In this document: piece after piece, positions 1 through 7,278 of the stretch
Layout: each line of letters starts with the position of its first letter
Position numbering within the stretch: position 1 is the first letter of the stretch
NCBI GenBank assembly: GCA_017461365.1
Contig: JAFTYG010000002.1
Span: 1 to 62,137, forward strand
Origin: Clostridia bacterium
GTDB lineage: Bacteria; Bacillota; Clostridia; Oscillospirales; CAG-272
DNA length: 62,137 bases
Direction of reading: 5' to 3'
Notes under the pieces: model-generated
Database searches by the model: none
What the model was told of the DNA's origin: nothing
What the model saw: only the letters and a program-made list of their open reading frames with translations
Program-made: the position numbers and the translations under genes

Positions 1-9
1 GCAAGGTTG

Positions 10-89
10 AAAAATACGGATTGAAAGATCCGTCATATTCCTCCTTAGCTCAGTCGGTAGAGCGCATGACTGTTAATCATGATGTCGCT
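10..89 (+). repeat. 80-nt direct repeat, copy 1
   Basis: Matches 152-231 at an exact 142-nt offset with one mismatch (27 versus 169). Each copy holds a short hairpin (ACGGAT/ATCCGT) and then the first 51 nt of a tRNA-Asn gene. The repeat ends inside the T-stem, where copy 1 diverges. Confidence 0.9.
39..89 (+). pseudogene. truncated tRNA-Asn(GTT), 5' part only
   Basis: Identical to the first 51 nt of the complete tRNA-Asn at 181-256, with the anticodon at 72-74. It ends after the variable loop and first T-stem bases, and unrelated sequence follows. The T-arm, the 3' acceptor strand and CCA are missing, so it cannot make a normal tRNA. It may be left from recombination at the tRNA, either a tandem duplication or an element insertion that displaced the 3' half. 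Confidence 0.85.
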
Positions 90-151
90 TGATTTAGTTA
101 GCGACACAGGTTAAAAGTTGGTGTTTTAGCGGCAAGGCGATGGTTGGACAA

Positions 152-231
152 AAAAATACGGATTGAAAAATCCGTCATATTCCTCCTTAGCTCAGTCGGT
201 AGAGCGCATGACTGTTAATCATGATGTCGCT
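152..231 (+). repeat. 80-nt direct repeat, copy 2
   Basis: Second copy of the repeat at 10-89. Here the sequence continues into the intact 3' part of tRNA-Asn. Confidence 0.9.
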
Positions 232-256
232 GGTTCAAGCCCAGCAGGGGGAGCCA
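181..256 (+). tRNA. tRNA-Asn(GTT)
   Basis: A 76-nt cloverleaf. Acceptor strand TCCTCCT pairs with AGGGGGA with one G-T pair, the anticodon GTT is at 214-216, the T-loop GGTTCAAGCC is normal and CCA is encoded at 254-256. A strong terminator follows directly. tRNA genes like this are common integration targets, and the plasmid-like genes begin just downstream. Confidence 0.97.
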
Positions 257-260
257 CTGA

Positions 261-296
261 AAGCCTTGAAAACATTAAGTTTTCAAGGCTTTTTTC
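261..296 (+). terminator. rho-independent terminator after tRNA-Asn
   Basis: A 13-bp perfect stem (261-273 with 279-291), a 5-nt loop and a T run. Confidence 0.93.
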
Positions 297-349
297 GTCT
301 AAATGGACGTTTTAGTGGGTGTTAATCACGCTTTTCTTTTAAATAATCT

Positions 350-394
350 GTTCGCTGATGTCCTTTCTTTACGGATGATTTCAGCGAACTTTTT
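350..394 (+). terminator. terminator-like hairpin in the parB leader
   Basis: GTTCGCTGA (350-358) pairs with TCAGCGAAC (381-389), followed by TTTTT. It ends about 5 nt before the ribosome site of the parB-like gene. There is no room for a promoter in between, so it probably acts as an attenuator. Confidence 0.75.
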
Positions 395-411
395 GTTAAA
401 GGAGAAAAAAG

Positions 412-1293
412 ATGGATACTGCTAAAACCGTTGCAAAGGAATTAACTAACGAGGCTAAGAGAGAAAAGGTCAGAGTAATACCAATTCAATTCTTTGATGA
501 TTTTCCCAAGCACCCATTTAATGTGAAGATGGATGCTGAAATGGAAGCTTTGATCGAGAGCATTAAAGAGTTTGGTATATTAACTCCATTGATTGCTCGC
601 AGAAAAGAAGACGGTCGCTATGAGATAATCGCAGGACACAGACGAAAATTTGCTGCAAAAAAGTTAGGTTTAACTGAATTACCTGTTATTTTACGAGAAA
701 TGACAAGGGATGAAGCCGTTATTGCAATGGTCGATTCTAATCTCCATAGAGAGCGTATTCTACCTTCCGAACGTGCTTACGCATATAAAATGAAAATGGA
801 TGCAAGAAAACGGCAGGGAAAACGCACCGATTTAACTTTTACTCCAGTGGTGTCAAAGTTAAATAGCTATGAAGCACTTGCGCAGGAGAATGGCGAGAGC
901 AGAGAGCAAGTCAGACGCTATATCCGTCTTACGTATCTTATAAAAGAATTATTGGATTTGGTTGACGGAGAGCGTATAGCGCTGCGACCTGCCGTTGAAT
1001 TGTCGTATCTTTCTGTTCGAGAGCAAAAGGATCTCTTTGAGACTATCGACAGTGAGGATGCAACTCCGTCTCACGCGCAGGCAATCAAAATGAAAAAGTT
1101 AAGTCAGCAAGGAAAGCTCACAATGGATACCATTTTCTCAATAATGACACAGCAAAAGCCTAATCAGATTGAGAAAGTGAAGATCTCTTACAGTAAATTT
1201 GAAAAGTATTTCTCTCGCGGTACGCCTCAAGCACACATTGAAGCAATTATTTTTAAGGCTTTGGACGAATATTACGCAAAAAGAAAAAAGTAA
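412..1293 (+). CDS. ParB/Spo0J-family partition protein
   Basis: 293 aa. The N-terminal half is a ParB nucleotide-binding domain (about 20-115), including the G-x-R-R signature GHRR at 75-78 and the following DSNLHRE segment. A helical DNA-binding middle carrying a helix-turn-helix (about 155-215) follows. ParB proteins bind parS-like sites and, where known, act as CTP-dependent DNA clamps in segregation; element-borne forms help plasmids or integrated elements be maintained. No ParA partner lies next to it. The start is set by AAAGGAG ahead of ATG 412, and a terminator hairpin sits just upstream. The family is clear; a segregation role for this copy is inferred. Confidence 0.9.
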   Translation: MDTAKTVAKELTNEAKREKVRVIPIQFFDDFPKHPFNVKMDAEMEALIESIKEFGILTPLIARRKEDGRYEIIAGHRRKFAAKKLGLTELPVILREMTRDEAVIAMVDSNLHRERILPSERAYAYKMKMDARKRQGKRTDLTFTPVVSKLNSYEALAQENGESREQVRRYIRLTYLIKELLDLVDGERIALRPAVELSYLSVREQKDLFETIDSEDATPSHAQAIKMKKLSQQGKLTMDTIFSIMTQQKPNQIEKVKISYSKFEKYFSRGTPQAHIEAIIFKALDEYYAKRKK

Positions 1294-1302
1294 TTTAATT
1301 TT

Positions 1303-1347
1303 AGCACGATAAATTGATGAAAAAACATTGATTTATCGTGCTTTTTT
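1303..1347 (+). terminator. terminator between parB and the next gene
   Basis: A 12-bp perfect stem (1303-1314 with 1331-1342) followed by a T run. The next gene's ribosome site starts at 1354, so no promoter fits between. It therefore ends parB transcripts and attenuates the downstream gene. Confidence 0.88.
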
Positions 1348-1364
1348 GTTTTTAGGAGGTAAAA

Positions 1365-2462
1365 ATGTCAGTATATCAATTAGAAATCAAACAACTTGTG
1401 GATTATCCACGCTGCCGAATATATCGGGAGTTCGTGCAATCCTTAATAGCAGATCGGAACATTCGTACAAGCGGCGGTTCCGGTCTTTTTTATTACACTG
1501 TACTGTCTTGCTACGCAAATTTCAGAACGTCTTATAAAAGGCTCGGAAGTATAAATTATATTATCTTTCCGGGGGAATGGCTTTGTAAAATAGACGAGCT
1601 TTCGTCTCTGCTCCGTGTAAATAGCAAAAGGCAGACAATATCTATTCTAACAGACTTGCAGGATAGACACCTTATTACCTTTACTATCCTTGGTAACGGT
1701 AGCCTTGTTAAATTCAAGATCAATGGCTGGGACACCTTCAACCGTGTATTTGAATACAACGCACCTTGCCAAAAGGATACAGGATTTTTCTTCCTACCCA
1801 TCAGTGTGGCATCGGAGATCATAGGTACGCGCCGTCCGTCCGAAATGGATATACTGCTTGACCTTTGGCTCAATACCGTGTACTGTGATGAACGAGTTGA
1901 GGGCTCTATGCTCGGTCCCGTGGTCTATATGAGAAATTGTAGCGGAAATCCCCTTGTCAGCTATGATTATCTTGCCAGACGTTGGAATATGTCAAAAGCA
2001 ACCGTAGGAAGATATCTTAAAAAGCTGAAGGGTTTAGGATACATATCCCTTACGAATTTCTCCGGCACAAAAGGCTCTGTTATATACTTGCAAAAATATC
2101 TTTCAACTATGTTTCGTATATCCGACGTCATTTTGGATAAAGAGGAGATTGCGATGGCACTGAATATTAACGTTGAGCTTGACGACAGCGTTTCAAACAG
2201 CGACATTAGCGTTTCAAAATTGAATACCGACGCAGTTGTCAGAAAAGTACGTCAAATCCTTACGGCACAAGGCTTTTCGTGCTTTGAGTGCCGCAATTTG
2301 AGGCATATATTATTAAAATTATCCGATTGCAAGAGAAAGGATATATTAAGAAACGATCTATTATCCTTGGGGCATACTCGGTACCGTCTCTTATTTTATT
2401 GCGGCGATCACAGACGGATCGCCGCATTCGATGTGACAGTAAAAAATATTTTCAGAAGATAG
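1365..2462 (+). CDS. winged-helix protein, possible replication initiator
   Basis: 365 aa, with no signal peptide or membrane segment. A winged-helix pattern sits at about 200-232 (DYLARRWNMSKATVGRYLKK then GYISL), like the DNA-binding part of replication initiators and regulators of Gram-positive mobile elements. Another possible helix-turn-helix lies at about 75-105. Placement directly after ParB and before the transfer operon fits a replication or copy-control role, but there is no diagnostic catalytic motif. The start is ATG 1365 after AGGAGGT. A terminator immediately upstream implies attenuated expression. It could equally be a transcription regulator. Confidence 0.6.
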   Translation: MSVYQLEIKQLVDYPRCRIYREFVQSLIADRNIRTSGGSGLFYYTVLSCYANFRTSYKRLGSINYIIFPGEWLCKIDELSSLLRVNSKRQTISILTDLQDRHLITFTILGNGSLVKFKINGWDTFNRVFEYNAPCQKDTGFFFLPISVASEIIGTRRPSEMDILLDLWLNTVYCDERVEGSMLGPVVYMRNCSGNPLVSYDYLARRWNMSKATVGRYLKKLKGLGYISLTNFSGTKGSVIYLQKYLSTMFRISDVILDKEEIAMALNINVELDDSVSNSDISVSKLNTDAVVRKVRQILTAQGFSCFECRNLRHILLKLSDCKRKDILRNDLLSLGHTRYRLLFYCGDHRRIAAFDVTVKNIFRR

Positions 2463-2473
2463 GAGAAAGAAAA

Positions 2474-3007
2474 ATGAAGTCAAAAGAAAAGGATGTATCG
2501 GAAAATACGTTGTACCACGACACTTGGACGTTGTTGCGTAAATACCGTGACGTAGTATGGAGCTTGGAGCTTTCAGTTCAAAAGGTACGCAGGCAGTTTC
2601 AAATCGAGTACGGAAGCAGTATAGAGGATTTTTTGGAATCCATCTACATAGCGGGGGTAGAGCTTGACGGTACTGACATAGCCGAACAAGCGAAGAGCAT
2701 AGAACGAAGTAATAAGATGTTAAAGCTCGTGGATCATTCCGTCAATCTGCTCCGTGAAAAGCACAAAAACGGAGAAGAATATTACTGGATACTCTTTTAT
2801 AGCTTTCTGTCACCTCAGCAATACCGTAGTACAGAGGTTATAATCAAGGAGCTTGAACCTCATATCAGGGAAATAAGTTTTCGTACTTATTATCGTAAGA
2901 GAAAAGAAGCTATAGATGCTTTCTCTTCAATCTTGTGGGGCTATACTTCAAGGGATAGTCTTGAGATTTTAGACAAGTTTTTCCCCAAAAATGAAAATGG
3001 CACATAA
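2474..3007 (+). CDS. ArpU/sigma-like regulatory protein (tentative)
   Basis: 177 aa from ATG 2474, chosen because AGGAGA lies about 8 nt upstream; the open frame extends back to 2288 but overlaps the previous gene. The protein is helical. Its C-terminal part (about 110-155, with FRTYYRKRKEAIDAFSS) resembles the basic helix-turn-helix tail of ArpU-type or sigma-70 region 4-like proteins of phages and mobile elements. It sits only 11 nt after the winged-helix gene, so the two are probably cotranscribed. It is the last gene before the leader of the transfer operon, which would suit a regulator of that operon. The family assignment is weak. Confidence 0.5.
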   Translation: MKSKEKDVSENTLYHDTWTLLRKYRDVVWSLELSVQKVRRQFQIEYGSSIEDFLESIYIAGVELDGTDIAEQAKSIERSNKMLKLVDHSVNLLREKHKNGEEYYWILFYSFLSPQQYRSTEVIIKELEPHIREISFRTYYRKRKEAIDAFSSILWGYTSRDSLEILDKFFPKNENGT

Positions 3008-3045
3008 AAAGCAGAGTATCGCACTAAATTGGCGCGGCTTTGCTC

Positions 3046-3074
3046 TTGCGCCGTAAAAGGATATGTGGTATAAT
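3046..3074 (+). promoter_or_regulatory. promoter of the transfer operon
   Basis: TTGCGC, 17 nt, TATAAT, with the upstream context TGTGG shared with other promoters here. An inverted repeat GGCGC/GCGCC (3031-3052) overlaps the -35 box and could be an operator. Confidence 0.7.
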
Positions 3075-3094
3075 TAGTATGCTTAAAAATGTAT

Positions 3095-3168
3095 CAAGTG
3101 CAATCCGAATATTAAAAACCGTTTCAAAGCATAAAACTTTGAGGCGGTTTTTGTGTTTTCGGCACTTG
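3095..3168 (+). terminator. clamped terminator hairpin, leader element 1
   Basis: An inner 16-bp stem (3114-3129 with 3137-3152, two G-U pairs) ends in TTTTT. An outer clamp CAAGTGC (3095-3101) / GCACTTG (3162-3168) encloses it. A hairpin with the same AAGTGC/GCACTT clamp lies in the second operon's leader at 31133-31193. Confidence 0.75.
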
Positions 3169-3225
3169 GCATATATCGGCAATCTTGCCGAGCAACAAAA
3201 GATATAGAAGGGAGTGGTGATATAT

Positions 3226-3252
3226 ATGGCGGTTCTCAATTCAGACCTTTAA
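3226..3252 (+). CDS. 8-codon leader mini-ORF
   Basis: ATG to TAA encoding MAVLNSDL. It is preceded by an excellent ribosome site (AAGGGAGTGGTGAT, about 3208-3221) and followed 14 nt later by a terminator. The position suggests a leader peptide whose translation affects the downstream hairpin, but nothing in the peptide points to a ligand. Confidence 0.5.
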   Translation: MAVLNSDL

Positions 3253-3266
3253 TTTAATACGTTAAG

Positions 3267-3303
3267 AAAAAACGGTTCGATAATAAAAATCGAGCCGTTT
3301 TTT
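3267..3303 (+). terminator. second leader terminator (attenuator)
   Basis: A 15-bp stem (3267-3281 with 3289-3303, one G-U pair) ending in TTTTTT. It lies between the mini-ORF and the first prepilin gene, so the transfer operon must be read through it. Confidence 0.85.
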
Positions 3304-3380
3304 ATTTCGGAAACCGGCCGAAGAGTTTATCCGGGACAAAGTTCAAAATATATTTTTTAATGAAAAAGGAGATTTAAAAC

Positions 3381-3632
3381 ATGAGAAACACTATTAGAAA
3401 GATTGGAAACACCATCAGAAACAAGGCAACAAAGGCATACATTGCGGGAAAGACCGCACTCTCAGCAAAGAAGGGTGAGGGCTACATCGATACAGCCCTC
3501 AAGATCATCATTTCCGTCGTAATCGGCGGTCTCATCCTCGCTGCACTCTACACACTCTTCAACACTACCGTTATGCCCACGCTGACTGAGAAGATCACAG
3601 GCTTCTTCAGCTATTCGGGCGCGGCGGCGTAA
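3381..3632 (+). CDS. small Tad-type prepilin, DUF6133-like (copy 1)
   Basis: 83 aa. A basic leader (about 1-30) is followed by KKGEGY and one hydrophobic helix (IIISVVIGGLILAALYTLF). This is the layout of Flp/Tad or class III prepilins, cut by a prepilin peptidase next to the Gly-Glu. The C-terminus is short. It is nearly identical from KKGEGY onward to the next gene, so one arose by duplication. As the first two genes of the operon, with AAAGGAG at the start, they are the likely major pilins. The pilin role is inferred from motif and context. Confidence 0.8.
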   Translation: MRNTIRKIGNTIRNKATKAYIAGKTALSAKKGEGYIDTALKIIISVVIGGLILAALYTLFNTTVMPTLTEKITGFFSYSGAAA

Positions 3633-3656
3633 TTTAGAGGAAAGGAGGATAAAAGC

Positions 3657-3890
3657 ATGAGAAAGTTTATCAATAAACTCAGAAGCAAAGCAACGGGAGC
3701 CTACATTTCCGCAAAGACCGCACTTGCGGCGAAAAAGGGCGAGGGCTATATCGATACAGCACTGAAAATCATTATTTCGGTAGTAATCGGCGGTCTTATC
3801 CTTGCAGCGCTCTATACGCTGTTCAATGTAACCGTCATGCCCACTCTTGAGACGAAGATCGGAGAGTTCTTCAACTACTCCGGCACGTAA
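3657..3890 (+). CDS. small Tad-type prepilin, DUF6133-like (copy 2)
   Basis: 77 aa and a close paralogue of the preceding gene: basic leader, KKGEGYIDTALKIIISVVIG, then VMPTL and a short aromatic tail. DNA differences from copy 1 are mostly silent, so the duplication is old but conserved. The ribosome site AAAGGAGG is strong. It is a likely structural pilin processed by the peptidase at 5076-5720. Confidence 0.8.
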   Translation: MRKFINKLRSKATGAYISAKTALAAKKGEGYIDTALKIIISVVIGGLILAALYTLFNVTVMPTLETKIGEFFNYSGT

Positions 3891-3904
3891 GAAAGCGTGA
3901 TATG

Positions 3905-4516
3905 ATGAAGAAATTCATTGCAAACAAACGCGGAGAAGCAAGTGTCAAAACGGCGATCATAATCATAACTTCCGTAGTTGTTGGCGCACTTCTTCTCGGT
4001 GGACTCTATCTCGTATTTGCGAGTGACAACGGTGTTTTAAATACAATGAACAACGAGGTTGCGGGAATGATGGATTATACCCAAGAGCTTCGTTATGAAA
4101 GATATTATGATGAGGCCAGCGGTACATATACAATCAGATATTCCTATGACGGTAGACATTGGAACGAGCCTGAAATGCCAGATTATGGAGATACAGCAAC
4201 AGTTTACGGAGTGATGTCAAATAACTCCGAGAGTGATCCTATCGAGATCGCTCTCATTCAAAAGGGCAGTACGTATTATGTTCTTGCTTCAACCGATGGC
4301 GGTATCACTTGGTCTGAAAAATGTAACTTTACCGCGCAAGGTATTACCCACTTCTATTACGGAACATCAGATCCTCTGCCTTCTGAATCAGGTACCTTCA
4401 GTGGTGAAAGGTTTGTAATTCGCCGTTGGAGTGGCGGCGCTACCTACTTTACAATGACAAGTAGCGGTCTTACATGGTCAACAGGAGGGTGGTCTGATCT
4501 TATTCGTCCAACTTAA
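3905..4516 (+). CDS. pseudopilin with C-terminal Asp-box-like repeats
   Basis: 203 aa from ATG 3905; an adjacent ATG at 3902 is equally possible. It has the same N-terminal prepilin module (NKRGEA, then a hydrophobic helix to about residue 40). A ~150-aa extracellular domain follows with repeated S-x-D-G-x-x-W units: YSYDGRHW, ASTDGGITW and SSGLTW. These resemble the Asp-box (BNR) turns of sialidase-like beta-propellers, though a whole propeller would not fit. It is probably a minor, tip-located pilin with a binding or structural domain. The ribosome site is weak, which fits a minor component. Confidence 0.7.
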   Translation: MKKFIANKRGEASVKTAIIIITSVVVGALLLGGLYLVFASDNGVLNTMNNEVAGMMDYTQELRYERYYDEASGTYTIRYSYDGRHWNEPEMPDYGDTATVYGVMSNNSESDPIEIALIQKGSTYYVLASTDGGITWSEKCNFTAQGITHFYYGTSDPLPSESGTFSGERFVIRRWSGGATYFTMTSSGLTWSTGGWSDLIRPT

Positions 4517-4537
4517 TACAGAAAGGAAAAAATATTA

Positions 4538-5062
4538 ATGAAAAAACTTCTCGCAAACAAACGCGGGGAGGGCTATATCAACACGGCGGTGATTATTATA
4601 ATCGCCGTCGTGATTGGAGGGCTTCTTCTCGGCGGACTATATTTAATTTTTGCCGGAGATAACGGCGTTATGGAGCAAGCGGATAACAAGGTTTACGATA
4701 TGTTCAATACAGGCGGAGAAATTACTCTCAAGCATGAGGGAGAACAGCTCCTATATTCTTATGACGGTGAGACATGGAAAGAATGCACCATAACAGGTAT
4801 GGATGAGACCGGCAGAGTTACGAAATACCTTACAATAGGTGAAGGCGAAAGCCTTGTGCATTTAGTAGCATATAAAACTAATACCAGCGGTCGTATATGT
4901 TACAGCTTAGATGGCAAGGAGTGGATCCCATGTGTTTACGGCAATGCTTCGCTAACTGCAAGCAGTTCAGGAAGAACCGTCTATGCTAATTGCTCCGATG
5001 GAAGATCGTATTATAGCACCAACGGAGTTGATTGGATACTATCCTCAACCGCAAATTACTGA
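4538..5062 (+). CDS. second pseudopilin with Asp-box-like repeats
   Basis: 174 aa. Prepilin start NKRGEGYINTA and a hydrophobic helix, then a ~130-aa domain with YSYDGETW, YSLDGKEW and YSTNGVDW. It is paralogous to the previous gene but diverged in the exposed domain, as expected for adhesive minor pilins. AGAAAGGA precedes ATG 4538. The prepilin peptidase gene starts 13 nt after its stop. Confidence 0.7.
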   Translation: MKKLLANKRGEGYINTAVIIIIAVVIGGLLLGGLYLIFAGDNGVMEQADNKVYDMFNTGGEITLKHEGEQLLYSYDGETWKECTITGMDETGRVTKYLTIGEGESLVHLVAYKTNTSGRICYSLDGKEWIPCVYGNASLTASSSGRTVYANCSDGRSYYSTNGVDWILSSTANY

Positions 5063-5075
5063 TATGGAGGTATAT

Positions 5076-5720
5076 ATGTTCTCAACATACATTCGTCCTA
5101 TCATTCACGCGGGTGAGCGTATTAACCGAACGGTGCTTATGACACTTCTGTGCATGATGCTTTTCGTAGGTGTATCCATGCTCATTGGCGTTGTGCTTAC
5201 CAAGGTGATGAAAGAAAAGGGGTATGTAACAAGTATCCCCATTACCTTAATACTTACAGCTGTGGTGTCACTGTTCCTATATGGCAGATTTGGTCTGTCG
5301 GTAACGGCAATACAAGGCGTGTTTCTTATGTTCGTCCTGCTATATGCGTCGTGTTCGGACTTGACCAATCATATCGTGGACGACTATGTGTGGGTAATCG
5401 TATTCGCACTCGCTTTGCTGAACATTCAGACCGTAGGACTAACATCAATGGTAATGGGAGCTTTCTGTGTCTTTATCCCGCAAATGGCTATGGCACTCTT
5501 GCCACCCCATAAAACTCTCGGTGGAGCGGACATTAAGCTCTCCACAGCCCTTGCGTTCTTACTCGGTTGGCAAAGAGGACTTGCGGCATATATCGTCGGT
5601 CTGCTTCTCGCTATCATCGTTATGTGTATCGTCAATAAGATACGCAAAAATAAGGAAAGCAAAGCCTTTGCTCTTGTACCGTTTTTGTCGGTAGCGGCAA
5701 TGGCTATGTTTATGTTCTAA
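5076..5720 (+). CDS. prepilin peptidase, A24 family (TadV/CpaA type)
   Basis: 214 aa from ATG 5076, chosen for the GGAGG site at 5067-5071; longer starts lie inside the previous gene. It is multi-spanning, with the two A24 aspartates in CSDLTNHIVDDY and GGADIKL. This aspartic protease at the inner face of the membrane removes leader peptides from prepilins. It lacks the N-terminal methylase domain of PilD, as is usual for Tad peptidases. Its substrates are probably the K-[KR]-G-E proteins encoded around it. Confidence 0.88.
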   Translation: MFSTYIRPIIHAGERINRTVLMTLLCMMLFVGVSMLIGVVLTKVMKEKGYVTSIPITLILTAVVSLFLYGRFGLSVTAIQGVFLMFVLLYASCSDLTNHIVDDYVWVIVFALALLNIQTVGLTSMVMGAFCVFIPQMAMALLPPHKTLGGADIKLSTALAFLLGWQRGLAAYIVGLLLAIIVMCIVNKIRKNKESKAFALVPFLSVAAMAMFMF

Positions 5721-5733
5721 GAAAGGAAAGAAT

Positions 5734-6516
5734 ATGAAATTCAATTTTAAGAAAAGGGACACTCCCGAAACCAAACCCGCAGTTAAGAAAAGCAAGTCGG
5801 GCAAAAACATATTTGCCTCACGTTCCTTTATAGGAATACTCTGTATTGTCCTTGCCCTTATCGTCTGCTTCGGCGCGGCTCCCATCATCAATAGAGTCTC
5901 CGATGAAAAGACGGAGATCGTAAGGATGAGAAATACCGTTCTCAAAGGCACACAGCTTACCGAGAACGATATCGAGGTCGTTTCTGTCGGGGCATATAAC
6001 CTATACGAAGGTGTTATCACGGACAAATCCCAAGTCATAGGCAAATATACCACGGGAGATATGTATAAGGGAGAATACATCTTCGCGGAGCATATCACCT
6101 CTGACATTAACACAGCTAACGACATTCTCGGCAGTCTCAACGGAGAGAAGAAAGCTATCAGTATCACAATAGGCTCGTTTGCACTCGGTCTTTCAGGAAA
6201 ACTTGAGACGGGAGATATAATCTCGGTCATCGTTTACGATTCCAAGGAAGGCTACGCGCATACTCCCCCTGAGCTTCGATACGTAAGAGTAATCACCTCT
6301 ACCACCTCACAGGGAATAGATAAGGCGGACAGGACGGATAACACCCAGCCTGTGACCATTACTGTGCTTGTCAATCAGAAACAGGCAGAGCTTCTTGCGA
6401 AGTACGAAAAGACATCATCTATGCACTTTACACTCGAATACAGAGGAGATATGGCAACGGCGCAACGCTTCCTTAATATGCAAGAGGAATACTTTGCTGC
6501 GAATACGGAGGGATAG
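5734..6516 (+). CDS. CpaB/RcpC-like Flp pilus assembly protein
   Basis: 260 aa: cytoplasmic N-terminus, one membrane helix (about 29-50), then an SAF-type domain (NTVLKGTQLTENDIEVV, about 70-130) and a periplasm-facing beta-rich region. CpaB in Gram-negative Tad systems works with the secretin. No secretin is seen here, as expected for a monoderm, so it probably links pilus and cell wall. It lies between the prepilin peptidase and CpaE genes. Confidence 0.82.
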   Translation: MKFNFKKRDTPETKPAVKKSKSGKNIFASRSFIGILCIVLALIVCFGAAPIINRVSDEKTEIVRMRNTVLKGTQLTENDIEVVSVGAYNLYEGVITDKSQVIGKYTTGDMYKGEYIFAEHITSDINTANDILGSLNGEKKAISITIGSFALGLSGKLETGDIISVIVYDSKEGYAHTPPELRYVRVITSTTSQGIDKADRTDNTQPVTITVLVNQKQAELLAKYEKTSSMHFTLEYRGDMATAQRFLNMQEEYFAANTEG

Positions 6517-6519
6517 TCT

Positions 6520-7278
6520 ATGTCATACAAAGATAAGATTATAGCCGTATGGGGAAGCCCCCGTTCAGGCAAAACAGCTTTCTCCTTAAAGCTTGGACAA
6601 ACCCTTTATGAAAAGACAAGAGCGGCGGTGATCGTGCTTTTCTGCGATATAACCACTCCTGCCTTGCCTATACTATTTCCCAATCATAAGGCAACTGAGC
6701 TTTATTCCGTTGGTACAGTGCTGTCAAAGACGGATATTTTCGCAAACGACATAGTATCCAACCTCATAACCGTAAAGGAACGTGCAGACCTCGGCTTTCT
6801 CGGATACAAAAACAAGGAGAACAAATACTCCTTTCCCGAATACGATGCCGCAAAGGCAAGCGAACTGTTTACGGCTATATCCGAGATAGCGGATTATATC
6901 GTAGTAGATTGCGAGTCCGTACCCACAAGCAGTGTACTTACCGATTTTGCTTTGAAGAACGCAAGAGCGACCTTCAAGCTGTGTACCCCCGAGCTTTCCT
7001 GTATAGGCTTCTACCAATCCCAAAACAGTATTATGATAGCAGGCGGTTATCTTCCGGAAAAGACAGTAACGGTTATGAATATCCCGTCAATCGACCTCTC
7101 GATGCTCGCATCCGATGCGGGAACTCATATAGGGAAGATAGATATAACGCTACCTTACAGTCAAAGCATAAGAGACCAATACCTTGAAGGACGGCTGTAT
7201 ATGCCCACACATGACCGTAAGTACATGCAGGCGATAGAGAAAGCGGCAGAGGCGGTGAGAAAAGATGGAGCTGTATAA
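6520..7278 (+). CDS. CpaE/TadZ-like ATPase
   Basis: 252 aa with a P-loop at 12-19 (GSPRSGKT) and a Walker B-like YIVVDCES segment near 127-134. The fold suggests a MinD/ParA-type ATPase. TadZ/CpaE proteins place the pilus machine at a cell site. It starts 3 nt after cpaB and overlaps the TadA gene by 14 nt, so translation is probably coupled. A response-regulator domain found in some CpaE proteins is absent. Confidence 0.8.
   Translation: MSYKDKIIAVWGSPRSGKTAFSLKLGQTLYEKTRAAVIVLFCDITTPALPILFPNHKATELYSVGTVLSKTDIFANDIVSNLITVKERADLGFLGYKNKENKYSFPEYDAAKASELFTAISEIADYIVVDCESVPTSSVLTDFALKNARATFKLCTPELSCIGFYQSQNSIMIAGGYLPEKTVTVMNIPSIDLSMLASDAGTHIGKIDITLPYSQSIRDQYLEGRLYMPTHDRKYMQAIEKAAEAVRKDGAV

Noticed and set aside
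39-89. A second functional tRNA-Asn
   Set aside because: It lacks the T-arm, the 3' acceptor strand and CCA.
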